A stretch of 64,000 nt of DNA from Nitrospirota bacterium (GCA_016194305.1 JACQBW010000007.1:124001-188000); one strand, 5' to 3'; counted from the stretch's first letter, positions 17,596-26,937 are shown. Numbers and translations are program-made. Notes: a model not told the origin generated them from the sequence alone.

Positions 17596-18033
17596 CTAAT
17601 TCCAATCCTCTTTTTCAAAAATATCACGAACGGTTATCGGTCCCCCATTAGGAGGAGCCATGATAACCGGATTAATCCAGGTTTCTTCTCTGATCATTCT
17701 TGAAAGCCAGTTCGTAGAGTCGGAATCAATCACGACAATTTTATAAACCTTATCAGCAAATTCTTCTAATGCTCTTGCTGGAAATGGCTCTTGGGAGTCC
17801 AAATAAAAAGAAGCCGCAGGAAAGTTTATTTTTTTAAACATGGCCATGGCTTCATTTACCGGCCGTTGATCTGAACCAAAGCTGACAAATCCCACAGCCG
17901 CTCGAACGGACTGATCCCCTTCTAATTGACAAGATCCCCCATGAATAAACTCCACTCGGTATCCAGAAACATTCGGTGGAGCTTGTTTTTTAACTGTTGG
18001 CGATACCTTTGTAATCACTCTCTTTCCTCTCAC
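17596..18033 (-). CDS. Protein resembling the C-terminal domain of pyruvate:ferredoxin oxidoreductase alpha subunits
   Basis: A 145-residue protein starting with GTG two bases after the stop of the upstream paralogue, so translation is probably coupled. Features include SVRAAVGFVSFGSDQRPVNEA and, toward the C-terminus, IVVIDSDSTNWLSRMI and ITVRDIFEKEDW, which recall domain II of 2-oxoacid:ferredoxin oxidoreductase alpha chains and the transketolase C-terminal fold. There is no thiamine-binding or iron-sulfur motif. The call is tentative. It lies between two paralogues, which points to one complex or a regulatory set. Confidence 0.5.
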   Translation of the reverse strand: MRGKRVITKVSPTVKKQAPPNVSGYRVEFIHGGSCQLEGDQSVRAAVGFVSFGSDQRPVNEAMAMFKKINFPAASFYLDSQEPFPARALEEFADKVYKIVVIDSDSTNWLSRMIREETWINPVIMAPPNGGPITVRDIFEKEDWN

Positions 18034-18035
18034 GA

Positions 18036-18806
18036 TTATTCTTCGTTTTCATCAAGTCCTGGTTCGAGATCATGTAGAAACCCTGGAGGAATGACTTCCT
18101 CTTTTGAATCAGCGCTTTTATGAATTAAATCCTGGCCGGCGGACATCACGAACATCTTTTTATTGGAGCAACGACGAATCTCTTCTTTCCCGGCCGTTGT
18201 ATAGGCCCATGGAACAATTTTTCCGCTATCTCGGAGTCTAATGATGGCTTCCTTCAATCGGTTTATCGTTTTCACAGTACAAGGCCCCATGGCTGCAACC
18301 GAATCTTCGTGGACATCATTCGCACAAAGAGTAATGGTGTAGCAGTTTGTTCCCGCACGGATCATTTTTAACGTTACATTTACAAAATGACAGTGCGCAT
18401 CGATCAACATGCAGACTTCGATCTTGTTATGCAAAATGGTCAGATTAGGATGGCATGGACTTAAAACGGATTCCGGGTCAATCTTCGGATAAATAGGACG
18501 ATAATCCGGCATGCAAATAATTCTTGCTCCAGGAATTTCCCGTGCCAATGCAAGAACTGCCGTTGCCTTTCTTTGAGTCTCGGGAGTCCAAGCCCAAACC
18601 AAAAGAGGACCGGGAAACAGTGTAGGATTCCTTCGCGTTAGAATTTTTTCTGCGATCACTTCTATGACCTTGTCTTCCGGCAACACCTCTCCTTCAACCA
18701 GACCCATTCCCAGGTCAGGTGGGAGCACCCCCATCAATGCTGCAGCGGGGGGCAATATTCCTTCAGGTCCGGTAAGAACACGATACCTCGTTTCCTTTGT
18801 GGGCAT
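18036..18806 (-). CDS. CO dehydrogenase beta / acetyl-CoA synthase epsilon-like protein (possible 2-oxoacid oxidoreductase accessory subunit), copy 1
   Basis: A 256-residue paralogue of the product of 16940-17548, extended at the C-terminus by about 50 residues (SGKIVPWAYTTAGKEEIRR and an acidic tail). The shared core has GPEGILPPAAALMGVL, PTLFPGP, MPDYRPIYPK and HPNLTILHNKIEVC followed by HCHFVN. The ATG at 18804-18806 has AGGAG eight bases upstream; the frame is open 32 codons further but lacks a better site. It is the first gene of the triplet. Two histidines and several cysteines (including Cys in IEVCML) could bind a metal, but none is proven. Confidence 0.65.
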   Translation of the reverse strand: MPTKETRYRVLTGPEGILPPAAALMGVLPPDLGMGLVEGEVLPEDKVIEVIAEKILTRRNPTLFPGPLLVWAWTPETQRKATAVLALAREIPGARIICMPDYRPIYPKIDPESVLSPCHPNLTILHNKIEVCMLIDAHCHFVNVTLKMIRAGTNCYTITLCANDVHEDSVAAMGPCTVKTINRLKEAIIRLRDSGKIVPWAYTTAGKEEIRRCSNKKMFVMSAGQDLIHKSADSKEEVIPPGFLHDLEPGLDENEE

Positions 18807-19081
18807 AATGAATCTCCTATTAAATTTTCGTTGGTGCATTGAATTGCAAGCAATTAGGATGCCTGCCTTCCAGTATATTGATGACTTAAATCTGAAAAAC
18901 ATTTTAATTTAATTAAATCAATCAGATGGAAGGGGAAGGAAAGAGAAATACTTTCTTGAATTATCTAAATACAGACATCGTCATCGTTTAATGAACTGAA
19001 ATTCTTGCAGGTAATTGGGGAGATCTGCATTTTTTTCAGAAGCAGGAATGGCAAAATGGCCGATTCAGGGGGGGGGGAAGT

Positions 19082-20443
19082 TTATTCCTTAATGCCGTAG
19101 CTTTTGATCTTGTATTGAAGGGCTCTTGTACTTATTCCGAGAATCTTTGCAGCTTTTTCCCTGTGATGCGTCACATCTCGCAAGGTTTGTGCTATGACCT
19201 CCTTTTCAATTTCTTCCAGACTCTTGCCAACGGGAAGGTGAAAAGGTTTTACTTCTACTATAGGTGAATTTTGAATTTCCGCGGGCAAATGTTCAGGCAA
19301 AAGGATTTTATCCCTGACTAGAATGACCTCCCGTTCAATTACATTCTTAAGCTGCCTGATATTACCGGGCCAGGAGTAATCAATCAAAAGGCGCATGGTT
19401 TCAGGTGACGCTGTCTTATCTTCTCTATGATAGATAGAGGCAAATTCGCGAAGAAAATATTCAACCAAAATTGGAATGTCCTCCTTCCGTTCCCGTAAAG
19501 GGGGAAGATGTATCGGCACGACATTAATTCGATAATAGAGGTCTTCGCGAAATATTTTGTTACCCACCGCTTCTATCAGGTTTCGGTTGGTGGCCGCTAT
19601 GAATCGAACATTCACATGAACCAGTTTCGTGCCCCCTAATCTGCGAAATTCCATAGTCTCGAGCACCCGGAGAAAATCGACTTGATTCTTAAAATTTAAT
19701 TCTCCAATTTCGTCAAGAAATAAGACGCCACCGTCCGCCAGCTCGAACCGGCCCATTTTTGACGAAACCGCACCTGTGAATGCTCCTTTCTCATAGCCAA
19801 AAAGTTCACTTTCAAACAACGTTTCAGGAAGAGCGCCGCAATTAAGGGTGATAAAAGGCTGGTCCTTTCTTCCGCTTCTCTGATGGATTGCCCTCGCGAC
19901 TAGCTCCTTTCCGGTACCACTTTCGCCTGTGATGAGAACAGCGGCATCGCTTTCCACCACCTGATCGATAGTTTCATATATCTTTTTTAAGGAATCACTC
20001 TTTCCAATCATTTCTTCAAACCGATTCTTTATCTTTAGGCTTTCCCGCAGGCGGTGATTTTCTTGTGAGAGATATTGTCGTTCTAAAGCTTTATCGATGA
20101 GAAGTATCAATCGCTCTTTTTCAACAGGTTTGGTCAAGTAATCATATGCACCTCCCTTTATAGCATTCACCGCCGTTTCAATTGTCCCATAAGCGGTCAT
20201 GACCACTACTTCGGTTTCAGGAGAGCGTTCTTTTATTTTCTTTAAAACATCGAGCCCATTCATATCCGGTAATTTAAGGTCGGTAATCACCAGATGAAAG
20301 AAATTATTTTCAATTTGTGAAAGTGCCGTTTGGCCGTTTTCAGCTGTATCAGCCTGGAAACCCTGTTTTTCGACTATTCTGGCAATCGCGGCCCGAATAT
20401 TGATTTCGTCGTCAACAATGAGAATGGAAGTCTGTTTTTGCAT
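19082..20443 (-). CDS. NtrC-family sigma-54-dependent response regulator
   Basis: A 453-residue activator: receiver domain (about 5-120, phospho-acceptor Asp 55 in VITDLKLPD), AAA+ domain with Walker A GESGTGKE, the sigma-54 contact motif GAFTGA, Walker B-like [11 protein letters not shown] and the arginine-rich [11 protein letters not shown], then a Fis-type helix-turn-helix ([19 protein letters not shown]). It starts directly after the stop codon of the kinase gene with no gap, so the two form one two-component system. Targets are unknown; no -24/-12 promoter was recognised nearby. A run of ten G residues lies just beyond its stop (19068-19077). Confidence 0.93.
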   Translation of the reverse strand: MQKQTSILIVDDEINIRAAIARIVEKQGFQADTAENGQTALSQIENNFFHLVITDLKLPDMNGLDVLKKIKERSPETEVVVMTAYGTIETAVNAIKGGAYDYLTKPVEKERLILLIDKALERQYLSQENHRLRESLKIKNRFEEMIGKSDSLKKIYETIDQVVESDAAVLITGESGTGKELVARAIHQRSGRKDQPFITLNCGALPETLFESELFGYEKGAFTGAVSSKMGRFELADGGVLFLDEIGELNFKNQVDFLRVLETMEFRRLGGTKLVHVNVRFIAATNRNLIEAVGNKIFREDLYYRINVVPIHLPPLRERKEDIPILVEYFLREFASIYHREDKTASPETMRLLIDYSWPGNIRQLKNVIEREVILVRDKILLPEHLPAEIQNSPIVEVKPFHLPVGKSLEEIEKEVIAQTLRDVTHHREKAAKILGISTRALQYKIKSYGIKE

Positions 20444-21754
20444 TTAAATTTTCTTGGATTCTGGATATCTATTCGTCGGAAGCTGGACTGTAAACGTCGT
20501 CCCTTTTCCTTCGGCACTTTCGACAAAAATAAACCCTCCATGATCTTCAATAATCCGATGGGATATGGCCAATCCTAGACCTGTTCCTCCCGGACGCGAG
20601 CTGAAAAAGGGTTCAAATATCTTGTTAATTGTCTTTCTATCAATCCCGATGCCTGTATCTATAAACCGGATATTGACCCACTGTTTTCCGCTGAGTCTTT
20701 GTTCTTCCGCCTGAATGGTAAGTTTTCCACCGGAAGGCATCGCCTGAATTGCATTAATCATGATATTTAAAAAAACCTGGGTCATTTGATTTTCGTCGAT
20801 CAGGATTGGAGAAACGTTTACAGATATTTCCGTTTCAATATCTATTCCTTTTTCAAGGGCTTCCGCCCGAATCAGGGTTACGAGATGCTGAAAAATCGGT
20901 TCTAATTTTAATTCCTCTAATGCCAATTGATTAGGATTTGAAAATCGGGCAAAACTGTCGAGTATTCCTTTCAATCTTTTAATCTCTATATGGAGTACGT
21001 CAAGATATCGCCGAATGCTTAGTGCGTCTCCCTGTACCGATGTAATTTCTTCCTCCAACAATCCAAGATTTAAGTCCATCGCGCTTAGTGGATTGCGTAT
21101 TTCATGGGCCACTGCGGCTGAAAGAGTAGAGATTGCCGACAATTTCTCCGAACGTTGGATCTTTTGCTCCAGACGATTGATTTCCGATATGTCTTTTACC
21201 AGAAGAATTAATCCCTCTCTTTTCCCCTCGTTTCTAAGTTCTGATAAAGTCACCCAGAGAACCAGCGACTCTCCATTTCTTTGATAAATCACTTTCTGAT
21301 CATGAAACAGGCTCCCTCCTTCGGATGCTTTATTTAACATTTCGCCAAGGCTTGTTGATTCCGAAACAAGTTCGGTAATCAGATTTCCCAGGACTTTATT
21401 TCCCAATCTCAGGATTTTCTCGGCAGAAGGATTGATCGAAGTAATTTTGCCAGCAGAATTTATTGTAATGACTCCTGTGGGTATACTTTCAAGAATGTTA
21501 CGGGCCAGACTTTTAACACTTTCCAGAGCACTTCTAACTGTATGATAACTCTGATAAGTAGCGATAACCGTGATTCCCAGGATCGTCAAAAGAAATAGGA
21601 ATGCGAGGAAGTATTTTTGTCGCTCGATTCCCAATACGAATATCATGGAAATCGCCGCTACAAACACCCCAATTATTGAGGTAATCAGTCGAACTGGAAT
21701 ATGTCCAAAAAGCGTCTGTTCCGGATTGGGTCTTAGCATCTGAAATGTCCTCAT
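20444..21754 (-). CDS. PAS-containing sensor histidine kinase
   Basis: A 436-residue membrane kinase. Two N-terminal helices (about 20-42 and 48-68) are joined by a very short loop, so it probably senses a membrane or cytoplasmic signal. A PAS domain follows (about 85-190, NILESIPTGVITINSAGKI), then the HisKA box AAVAHEIRNPLSAMD, and an HATPase domain with the N box IMINAIQAMPSGG and GGTGLGLAIS. It is co-transcribed with the NtrC-family regulator that starts at its stop codon. Confidence 0.92.
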   Translation of the reverse strand: MRTFQMLRPNPEQTLFGHIPVRLITSIIGVFVAAISMIFVLGIERQKYFLAFLFLLTILGITVIATYQSYHTVRSALESVKSLARNILESIPTGVITINSAGKITSINPSAEKILRLGNKVLGNLITELVSESTSLGEMLNKASEGGSLFHDQKVIYQRNGESLVLWVTLSELRNEGKREGLILLVKDISEINRLEQKIQRSEKLSAISTLSAAVAHEIRNPLSAMDLNLGLLEEEITSVQGDALSIRRYLDVLHIEIKRLKGILDSFARFSNPNQLALEELKLEPIFQHLVTLIRAEALEKGIDIETEISVNVSPILIDENQMTQVFLNIMINAIQAMPSGGKLTIQAEEQRLSGKQWVNIRFIDTGIGIDRKTINKIFEPFFSSRPGGTGLGLAISHRIIEDHGGFIFVESAEGKGTTFTVQLPTNRYPESKKI

Positions 21755-22022
21755 TTAATTTCCGTATTTTAACATGGCTGATCAAACAATGACATCGTTT
21801 GCTTTACTTTCTCAAGCGCATGATTCTTCTTAATGAGACAGCAAAGCGAACGAGAAGAGGACAGTGTGTAAAAAAGGATTTCCAGTTGTAACCCTAGATG
21901 AAACAACGGATGACGTACATAAGAGCAACAGGAAGATGATCTCGGCATATCGGAGTTGCCACTTTAAACAGTCTATAATTTTTGAAGAAAGTTTACAATC
22001 GAGAGAGTCACGTCTTAATGTG

Positions 22023-22076
22023 TCAGATTCGTAGAATGATTTTTGAGAAAAACTGTCGAACTTTGACTTCTTGCAC
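22023..22076 (-). pseudogene. Fragment of the 5' end of a gene like 8715-9197
   Basis: Bases 22055-22077 equal 9176-9198 exactly: the GTG start and first seven codons (VQEVKVR) of the hypothetical gene at 8715-9197. After this the frame diverges and stops at 22023-22025, giving only 17 residues. The surrounding gene-free stretch 21755-22128 holds nothing else I can support. Confidence 0.55.
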
Positions 22077-22128
22077 CAGACAGTTCTCCGTGTTCTGGCC
22101 ATGACAATAACCATTAGATAGAATGAAT

Positions 22129-24996
22129 TTAAACCCTGTTATTGACCCCTTGTAGCAGGGTTTCAAATACATCTGCGGGAAGAGGACGACTAAAGAGGAA
22201 TCCCTGTATTTCGTCACAGCCATGAGCGAGTAAAAACGCAAGCTGTTCTTCTGTTTCGACGCCTTCCGCGATAACTTTCAATTTCAGACTATGTGCCATG
22301 ACGATTATAGCAGTGACAATGGCTGCATCGTCTGGATTCAGATTGATATCCATGACAAAGGTCCGATCAATCTTAATTTTATCAATGGGAAATCGCTTAA
22401 GGTAATTAAGGGAAGAATAACCTGTTCCGAAATCATCGATAGATAGGTGTATTCCCATCTCTTTCCATTCCCGGAGAGTGTGAATGGTCGATTCTGCGTT
22501 TTCCATAATTGCCCCTTCTGTCAATTCCAATTCAAGGTATTCTGGACCCAGACCGGATTCCCTTAACGTTCTCACAATGGTATCCTTCAGCTCACCATGT
22601 TGAAACTGGTAGCTCGAGAGGTTGACCGCGACAGGTATATGGGCCAAGCCTGAAGTTTGCCAAGCTTTATTTTGCACACAGGCCTTGTGCAAAACCCATT
22701 CGCCAAGACGAAAGATCAATCCTAACTCTTCAGCCAATGGAATAAAAATGCCTGGCGAAATGAGTCCCTTCTCCGGGTGTCGCCAACGGACAAGTGCTTC
22801 CATACCAATAATTTGCCGTGTTCTTATATCCAACATAGGCTGGTAATGAAGCTCGAATTCTTCCCGTTCCAACGCCAGGCGAAGTTCGTTTCCTAAGGAA
22901 AGTTGAGTTAGTGCTCTGGAATTCATTGAACTGGTGAAAAATTGATAGTTATTTCTTCCCTTTGATTTAGCGAAATGCAAAGCCGTATCTGCATTTTTCA
23001 GCAAATTATCCATATTTTCCCCATTAGCTGGGTAAAGGGCAATGCCGATGCTAGCGGTGATAAAAATATTGTGCGGGCTCAATGAAAATGGCTTTGAAAA
23101 TGTTTTAAGGACATTCTCAGCAATAGTACGTAGTTCCTCGATACGATTCACATTAGAAAGCAAAATGATAAATTCATCTCCGCCAAAACATGCCACCATT
23201 TTGTCCTCTGCATTCGGATCTTTGCCTTTGCTATCTATCTTAAAACATTCTGTCAACCGTCCCGAAATTTGGCGCAAAAGTTCATCACCCATAGAACGAC
23301 CCAGCGTGTCATTGATGCGCTTGAAATGGTCAATGTCCAGGACAATAATTCCTAACATTTTCTTGTAGAAGTCAGCAGAAAGGAGCAATTCATTGAGACG
23401 TTCTTTAAATAATAATAGGTTCGGCAATTTGGTCAATTGATCGTAATAGGCTAGAGCATAGGTTTTTTGAACCATGAACGCGTTGGAGAATGCCACTGCG
23501 GCCTGGTCTGATAATTGTCTAATCTGGGAAAGATCTTCTTCGCTATAGTGAGGCGGATAGAAGTTTCCCAGGGTAATAAATCCTTTTAGAGTCCGGTCTA
23601 GAATAATGGGAAAAATAAAAAAATATTTAATGCCGCAAGCCGCCAGGGGCTGAAGGTGAGATGGGAAGTTTTGGTCCCACTTTATTGAAAAATATTGAGG
23701 ATTGTTAATCAACTCTTTCACGGCATCCGAGGTTATTGTGATATTCTCCACCAGGTATTCCTCTTTGGAATCAGAATTCCTAATTGTTGACTGGGCAAGA
23801 CCTGCATCGCCTAAGTAAATCAGGGTAGAGCTAATGTAATTACATGGAAAAATAAAAGGAATATCTCGAATGATGATCTCTGTGATTTTTTTAATATCCA
23901 AGGTAGAAAGAATGGCACGATGAATTTGACCTATCGTAGTCAACGTATTAAATTGCTTGCCAAGTTGGCTAGCCATCTTGTTGAAGGAATCCGCCACTTC
24001 CTCAAACTCGTCACTGCTCTTTACCATCACTTGGTTGCTAAAATCTTTCTCGGCAATTCGACGAGTTCCTTCTTTCAACAACAGGAGCGGCCTGAGATTC
24101 TTTCGAATCTGACCTATGCTAATCAACATGACCATCAAAATTGACATAACAATAATCAAGGGAAAAAGATTCATAAACTGGAGAGCCGATGAGTAAATGT
24201 CAGCTTTAGATTGGGTCACGACGACTGTCCATTTCGGAATATAAAAACGCTCTTTCAAAAACAGCGACCAATAACTTGCCAAATAACCGGTCTTCCCAGA
24301 TTCCCATTCAAACTGACCTGAGGCAGAGCGAGTCATTTGGAGTAATACTTCATTTGAAAATCCTGTAAACGAAGACATTGAACTTATGAGTAAATTATTC
24401 GATTCATCCAGCACAGAGAATTCAGTATTTCCTGTTAGATTGTTTTTGTCTGGAATCCCCCATAGATACAGATCGTTTACAATTCCAAAAAGGAATTGTT
24501 TATTTGAATTATGTTGTATTGACCTGATCATAAGTATGCGAGTTGATAGAGGAGTAACATGATAATTAAGGACAACGGTCTTTCCCATTTCTAAATGAAT
24601 TCTTTCTTCAGGATTTAATGTGGGAAGTTTTTCAATGTGACCAAGCAGGGAAATATTTTTTTCCTGATTTGAAAAAAGCACCAGACTATTGAAATACTCT
24701 TTTACTTGTTCACCCATTTCTTCTGGAATTGGAGAAGACTTTGAATTGTTATTGTGATATTTGGATGAAACCAAATTCATTTCGGCTTCGAGAAATAGCA
24801 GCCGGTCATAAAAAGTCATTCCTAGCGTTTTGTTCATGTCATGAAGATTTTTCTGGCTGTTTTCATGAAGTTGTTTTGTGACCTTGCTGTAACTCAGAAC
24901 GGCAAAAAGAGTGATGGGAATTAGGGCGCAAAGAGAAAATAGGATGAATATTCGAACAGCGACTCTGCTATAGAGGAAACTGAAATTGATCTTCAT
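22129..24996 (-). CDS. Membrane-bound GGDEF-EAL c-di-GMP enzyme with Cache-like, HAMP and GAF domains
   Basis: A 955-residue protein. A helix at about 12-34, a large periplasmic sensor region, a second helix (about 279-297), a HAMP domain (about 300-350), a GAF-like domain (about 365-505), then GGDEF (about 520-690, active-site FGGDEFI intact) and EAL (about 705-950, EALVRW, DDFGTGYSS, KIDRTFV and AEGVE all present). Both synthesis and breakdown of c-di-GMP therefore look possible. It begins 15 bases after the pseudopilin gene, so the operon joins surface structure and c-di-GMP control. The PilZ protein at 3.8 kb is a possible receptor. Confidence 0.92.
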   Translation of the reverse strand: MKINFSFLYSRVAVRIFILFSLCALIPITLFAVLSYSKVTKQLHENSQKNLHDMNKTLGMTFYDRLLFLEAEMNLVSSKYHNNNSKSSPIPEEMGEQVKEYFNSLVLFSNQEKNISLLGHIEKLPTLNPEERIHLEMGKTVVLNYHVTPLSTRILMIRSIQHNSNKQFLFGIVNDLYLWGIPDKNNLTGNTEFSVLDESNNLLISSMSSFTGFSNEVLLQMTRSASGQFEWESGKTGYLASYWSLFLKERFYIPKWTVVVTQSKADIYSSALQFMNLFPLIIVMSILMVMLISIGQIRKNLRPLLLLKEGTRRIAEKDFSNQVMVKSSDEFEEVADSFNKMASQLGKQFNTLTTIGQIHRAILSTLDIKKITEIIIRDIPFIFPCNYISSTLIYLGDAGLAQSTIRNSDSKEEYLVENITITSDAVKELINNPQYFSIKWDQNFPSHLQPLAACGIKYFFIFPIILDRTLKGFITLGNFYPPHYSEEDLSQIRQLSDQAAVAFSNAFMVQKTYALAYYDQLTKLPNLLLFKERLNELLLSADFYKKMLGIIVLDIDHFKRINDTLGRSMGDELLRQISGRLTECFKIDSKGKDPNAEDKMVACFGGDEFIILLSNVNRIEELRTIAENVLKTFSKPFSLSPHNIFITASIGIALYPANGENMDNLLKNADTALHFAKSKGRNNYQFFTSSMNSRALTQLSLGNELRLALEREEFELHYQPMLDIRTRQIIGMEALVRWRHPEKGLISPGIFIPLAEELGLIFRLGEWVLHKACVQNKAWQTSGLAHIPVAVNLSSYQFQHGELKDTIVRTLRESGLGPEYLELELTEGAIMENAESTIHTLREWKEMGIHLSIDDFGTGYSSLNYLKRFPIDKIKIDRTFVMDINLNPDDAAIVTAIIVMAHSLKLKVIAEGVETEEQLAFLLAHGCDEIQGFLFSRPLPADVFETLLQGVNNRV

Positions 24997-25011
24997 ATTC
25001 GAAAGGCTAGG

Positions 25012-25539
25012 TTAGTAATCCGAAGCTAAACCAATGTAGTTCCCATCATTGGCTCGTATAATGTCATCATGGCTGGCTTTGGCCGTTAAGGGCTTCTTAC
25101 TTTGCCCGTCATTTCCCATACTATAAAGGTCATAAGTCGAGTTTATAGGAACAAGAAAATGGTCTTTACGGGCATTCTGCATTACAGTTGATTTCTTTTG
25201 ATTCGCAATTCGAAAGTACTGATAGGGATTTCCCCACGGATCTAAATAACCTGCTTGTCCAGCATCGGCAAGTGTGTCGGGAAATTGGTCTCTTTCTGAG
25301 TAATAGGCTTGAATTTTAAGCTGCAAAATATAAATGTCAGCTTTGGCCTGATCAATTCTCATTTTCTCCTGGTAATTGGAATAAAGGGGTATTGAAATAG
25401 CCGCTAAGATTCCCAGGATTACCAATACAATAGTTAACTCAACTAAGGTGAAACCCTTTGATTCGTCGCGGCAACGGGAATAGATCCGCAAAAGATTTAT
25501 TGAAACCCTAGGGGCCTGTTTTCTAATTAAAATTGTCAC
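25012..25539 (-). CDS. Type II secretion major pseudopilin-like protein (GspG family)
   Basis: A 175-residue prepilin. The class III signal GFTLVELTIVLVILGILAAI begins about residue 29, with cleavage expected after the glycine. GspG hallmarks follow: DPWGNPYQY (about 77-85) and, near the C-terminus, YDLYSMGNDGQS, the calcium-loop region. It ends with an Asn-Asp-rich tail. The leader before the signal is long (28 residues), so the true start may be internal. No other type II secretion genes are nearby; it is an orphan between a lipoprotein and a c-di-GMP enzyme. Confidence 0.82.
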   Translation of the reverse strand: MTILIRKQAPRVSINLLRIYSRCRDESKGFTLVELTIVLVILGILAAISIPLYSNYQEKMRIDQAKADIYILQLKIQAYYSERDQFPDTLADAGQAGYLDPWGNPYQYFRIANQKKSTVMQNARKDHFLVPINSTYDLYSMGNDGQSKKPLTAKASHDDIIRANDGNYIGLASDY

Positions 25540-25589
25540 CTATTTACCCACCCGATACGGCAAGACTTTTTAATCTGAAACGTCTTGTC

Positions 25590-25967
25590 TTATACTTTCC
25601 TTTTCCAGTCGACGCCTTCATTGTTTTTAAATTTAATCGCTCCACCTTTATTTGGAGAAAAGAATAGGGAAAGGGTTTGAGTTTGTTTTTCATTATTTTC
25701 ATCGTACTCACATTCAATCATGTAGAGTGCCCAATTGCCTTTCTGCGGAATCTTTTTAATTTTGGCGATGGTATAAAGGATAACGACTTGTTCTCCCACG
25801 CGAAAAATCACCTGATCATTTGTAACTTCCAGATTACGGTCTTCATAATTGGTTGCCGAAGTAGTCCACCTGCCGACTATATCGGCTGAAGTAGTTACAT
25901 TACTGGATTCACACCCAAAACATATAGCCGCTAAAGCAAGGAAAAGAAGAGTTTTTCTATAAATCAT
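25590..25967 (-). CDS. Small lipoprotein of unknown function
   Basis: A 125-residue protein whose signal peptide ends in a lipobox (LALAAICFGC, Cys 19), so it is predicted to be lipidated. The mature part (GRWTTSATNYEDRNLEV, DQVIFRVGEQVVILYTI) is beta-rich and resembles small lipocalin-like domains, but I cannot assign a family. It is the first gene of the lipoprotein-pseudopilin-GGDEF/EAL operon and has a good sigma-70-type promoter upstream (26071-26044). Confidence 0.75.
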   Translation of the reverse strand: MIYRKTLLFLALAAICFGCESSNVTTSADIVGRWTTSATNYEDRNLEVTNDQVIFRVGEQVVILYTIAKIKKIPQKGNWALYMIECEYDENNEKQTQTLSLFFSPNKGGAIKFKNNEGVDWKRKV

Positions 25968-26043
25968 TGTCTTAATCTTCCTGTTTTTATAGTTAAATCA
26001 GATCTAAAAATTGCAGAAAAATCGGTTATTTCGGTACTATAAA

Positions 26044-26071
26044 AGTGTACCCCATACCTGTACTTTGTCAA
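26044..26071 (-). promoter_or_regulatory. Promoter-like block of the lipoprotein-pseudopilin operon
   Basis: On the minus strand TTGACA (26071-26066), 16 bases, then TACACT (26049-26044), about 80 bases before the lipoprotein start at 25967. The block and its flanks are a diverged copy of 9330-9357. Otherwise 25968-26273 contains nothing I can support. Confidence 0.55.
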
Positions 26072-26273
26072 TTTAAACTACGTCAATTAAATGGACCCGT
26101 TTGGCACCCAATACACAAAACTAGTTCTTGTTTTTCAACTATTTATGAAAAAGTCTGAGAAAAATGGGAAACGATTTATTCGGTATATTCGGTATGTACG
26201 TAAAGAAAACTTCGCTTTCAAGTGGCTTTAATTTTAGAGGGGAGGTCAGACCTTCCGGACAGTATATTTGAAA

Positions 26274-26350
26274 TGGTGCGCTCGGAGGGAGTCGAACCCC
26301 CGACCCTCAGATTCGTAGTCTGATGCTCTATCCAGCTGAGCTACGAGCGC
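26274..26350 (-). tRNA. tRNA-Arg (anticodon ACG)
   Basis: On the minus strand acceptor GCGCTCG (26350-26344) pairs with CGAGCGC (26284-26278), discriminator A at 26277, and CCA is encoded at 26276-26274. D arm, anticodon arm CAGACT-ACG-AATCTG, and T arm GGGGGTTCGACTCCC are all intact. The A34 of this anticodon is the substrate of TadA. Partial copies of its 3' half at 7714 and 11193 mark it as an integration target. Confidence 0.97.
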
Positions 26351-26520
26351 ATTGGAGGGATCATGAAGAACAGGTGTTTATTTTCGCGAATAGGTCAGAT
26401 TGGATCTGTAAAGCCAAATCTTTGGTATCCTAAGCAAAAAACGGTATTATAATCAATTGTGTGTGGAATGGGTAGAATTTTCTTGCATATTTAATAAATG
26501 GGCGTATAGATAATCCTGGA

Positions 26521-26937
26521 ATGACGAACAGGGTGCAATCGATCCGGTCAATCCGGACATGGAGCGGGTCGAAATTTCAATTTGTAATCTGCCTTTTATT
26601 TCTGACAGGTTGTGACAACATTTTTTCGCACGACAGCCCCCCGTCAACCGGAGCCATCTATTCTACTCCGACTGGTGTCTATGCCTCTCCCGGGGCTGGA
26701 ACAGGGAAAATTGTTCTTCAGTGGGATTCGGAGAAAGAATCCAGCTCCTATAATATCTATATTTCTACTACTCCCGGTGTCAGAGAAAGCAAATACAGGA
26801 GCAAGAGGAAAAGTGCTAAGGCTGCTTACCTTTTTACGGGCCTGACATCCGGAAAGACCTATTATTTCACCGTGAGCGCCGGAAATGGCGCGCATGAAAG
26901 TTCTATGTCTGGAGAAGTCTCAGCTACTGTTCCCTGA
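26521..26937 (+). CDS. Fibronectin type III lipoprotein
   Basis: A 138-residue protein. A basic N-terminus and hydrophobic stretch lead to the lipobox LFLTGC (Cys about 31). The mature protein is one fibronectin type III domain: PTGVYASPGAGTGKIVLQW opens it, YNIYISTTPG lies in the middle, and LTSGKTYYFTVSAGNG followed by SGEVSATVP closes it. Such single-domain lipoproteins are usually surface or periplasmic; no partner is adjacent. Confidence 0.8.
   Translation: MTNRVQSIRSIRTWSGSKFQFVICLLFLTGCDNIFSHDSPPSTGAIYSTPTGVYASPGAGTGKIVLQWDSEKESSSYNIYISTTPGVRESKYRSKRKSAKAAYLFTGLTSGKTYYFTVSAGNGAHESSMSGEVSATVP

Noticed and set aside
19068-19077. Run of ten G residues
   Set aside because: It lies outside genes, beyond the response-regulator stop, so I see no coding switch; run length may also be a sequencing artefact.
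22023-22034. Twelve bases equal to the tRNA-Arg anticodon region (tcagattcgtag)
   Set aside because: Too short and without the rest of the tRNA 3' half; it may be chance, though it lies in the proposed island.
22023-22241. 72-codon minus-strand frame overlapping the GGDEF-EAL 3' end
   Set aside because: Its upstream part is a shadow of the GGDEF-EAL gene and its end is the short remnant already listed.
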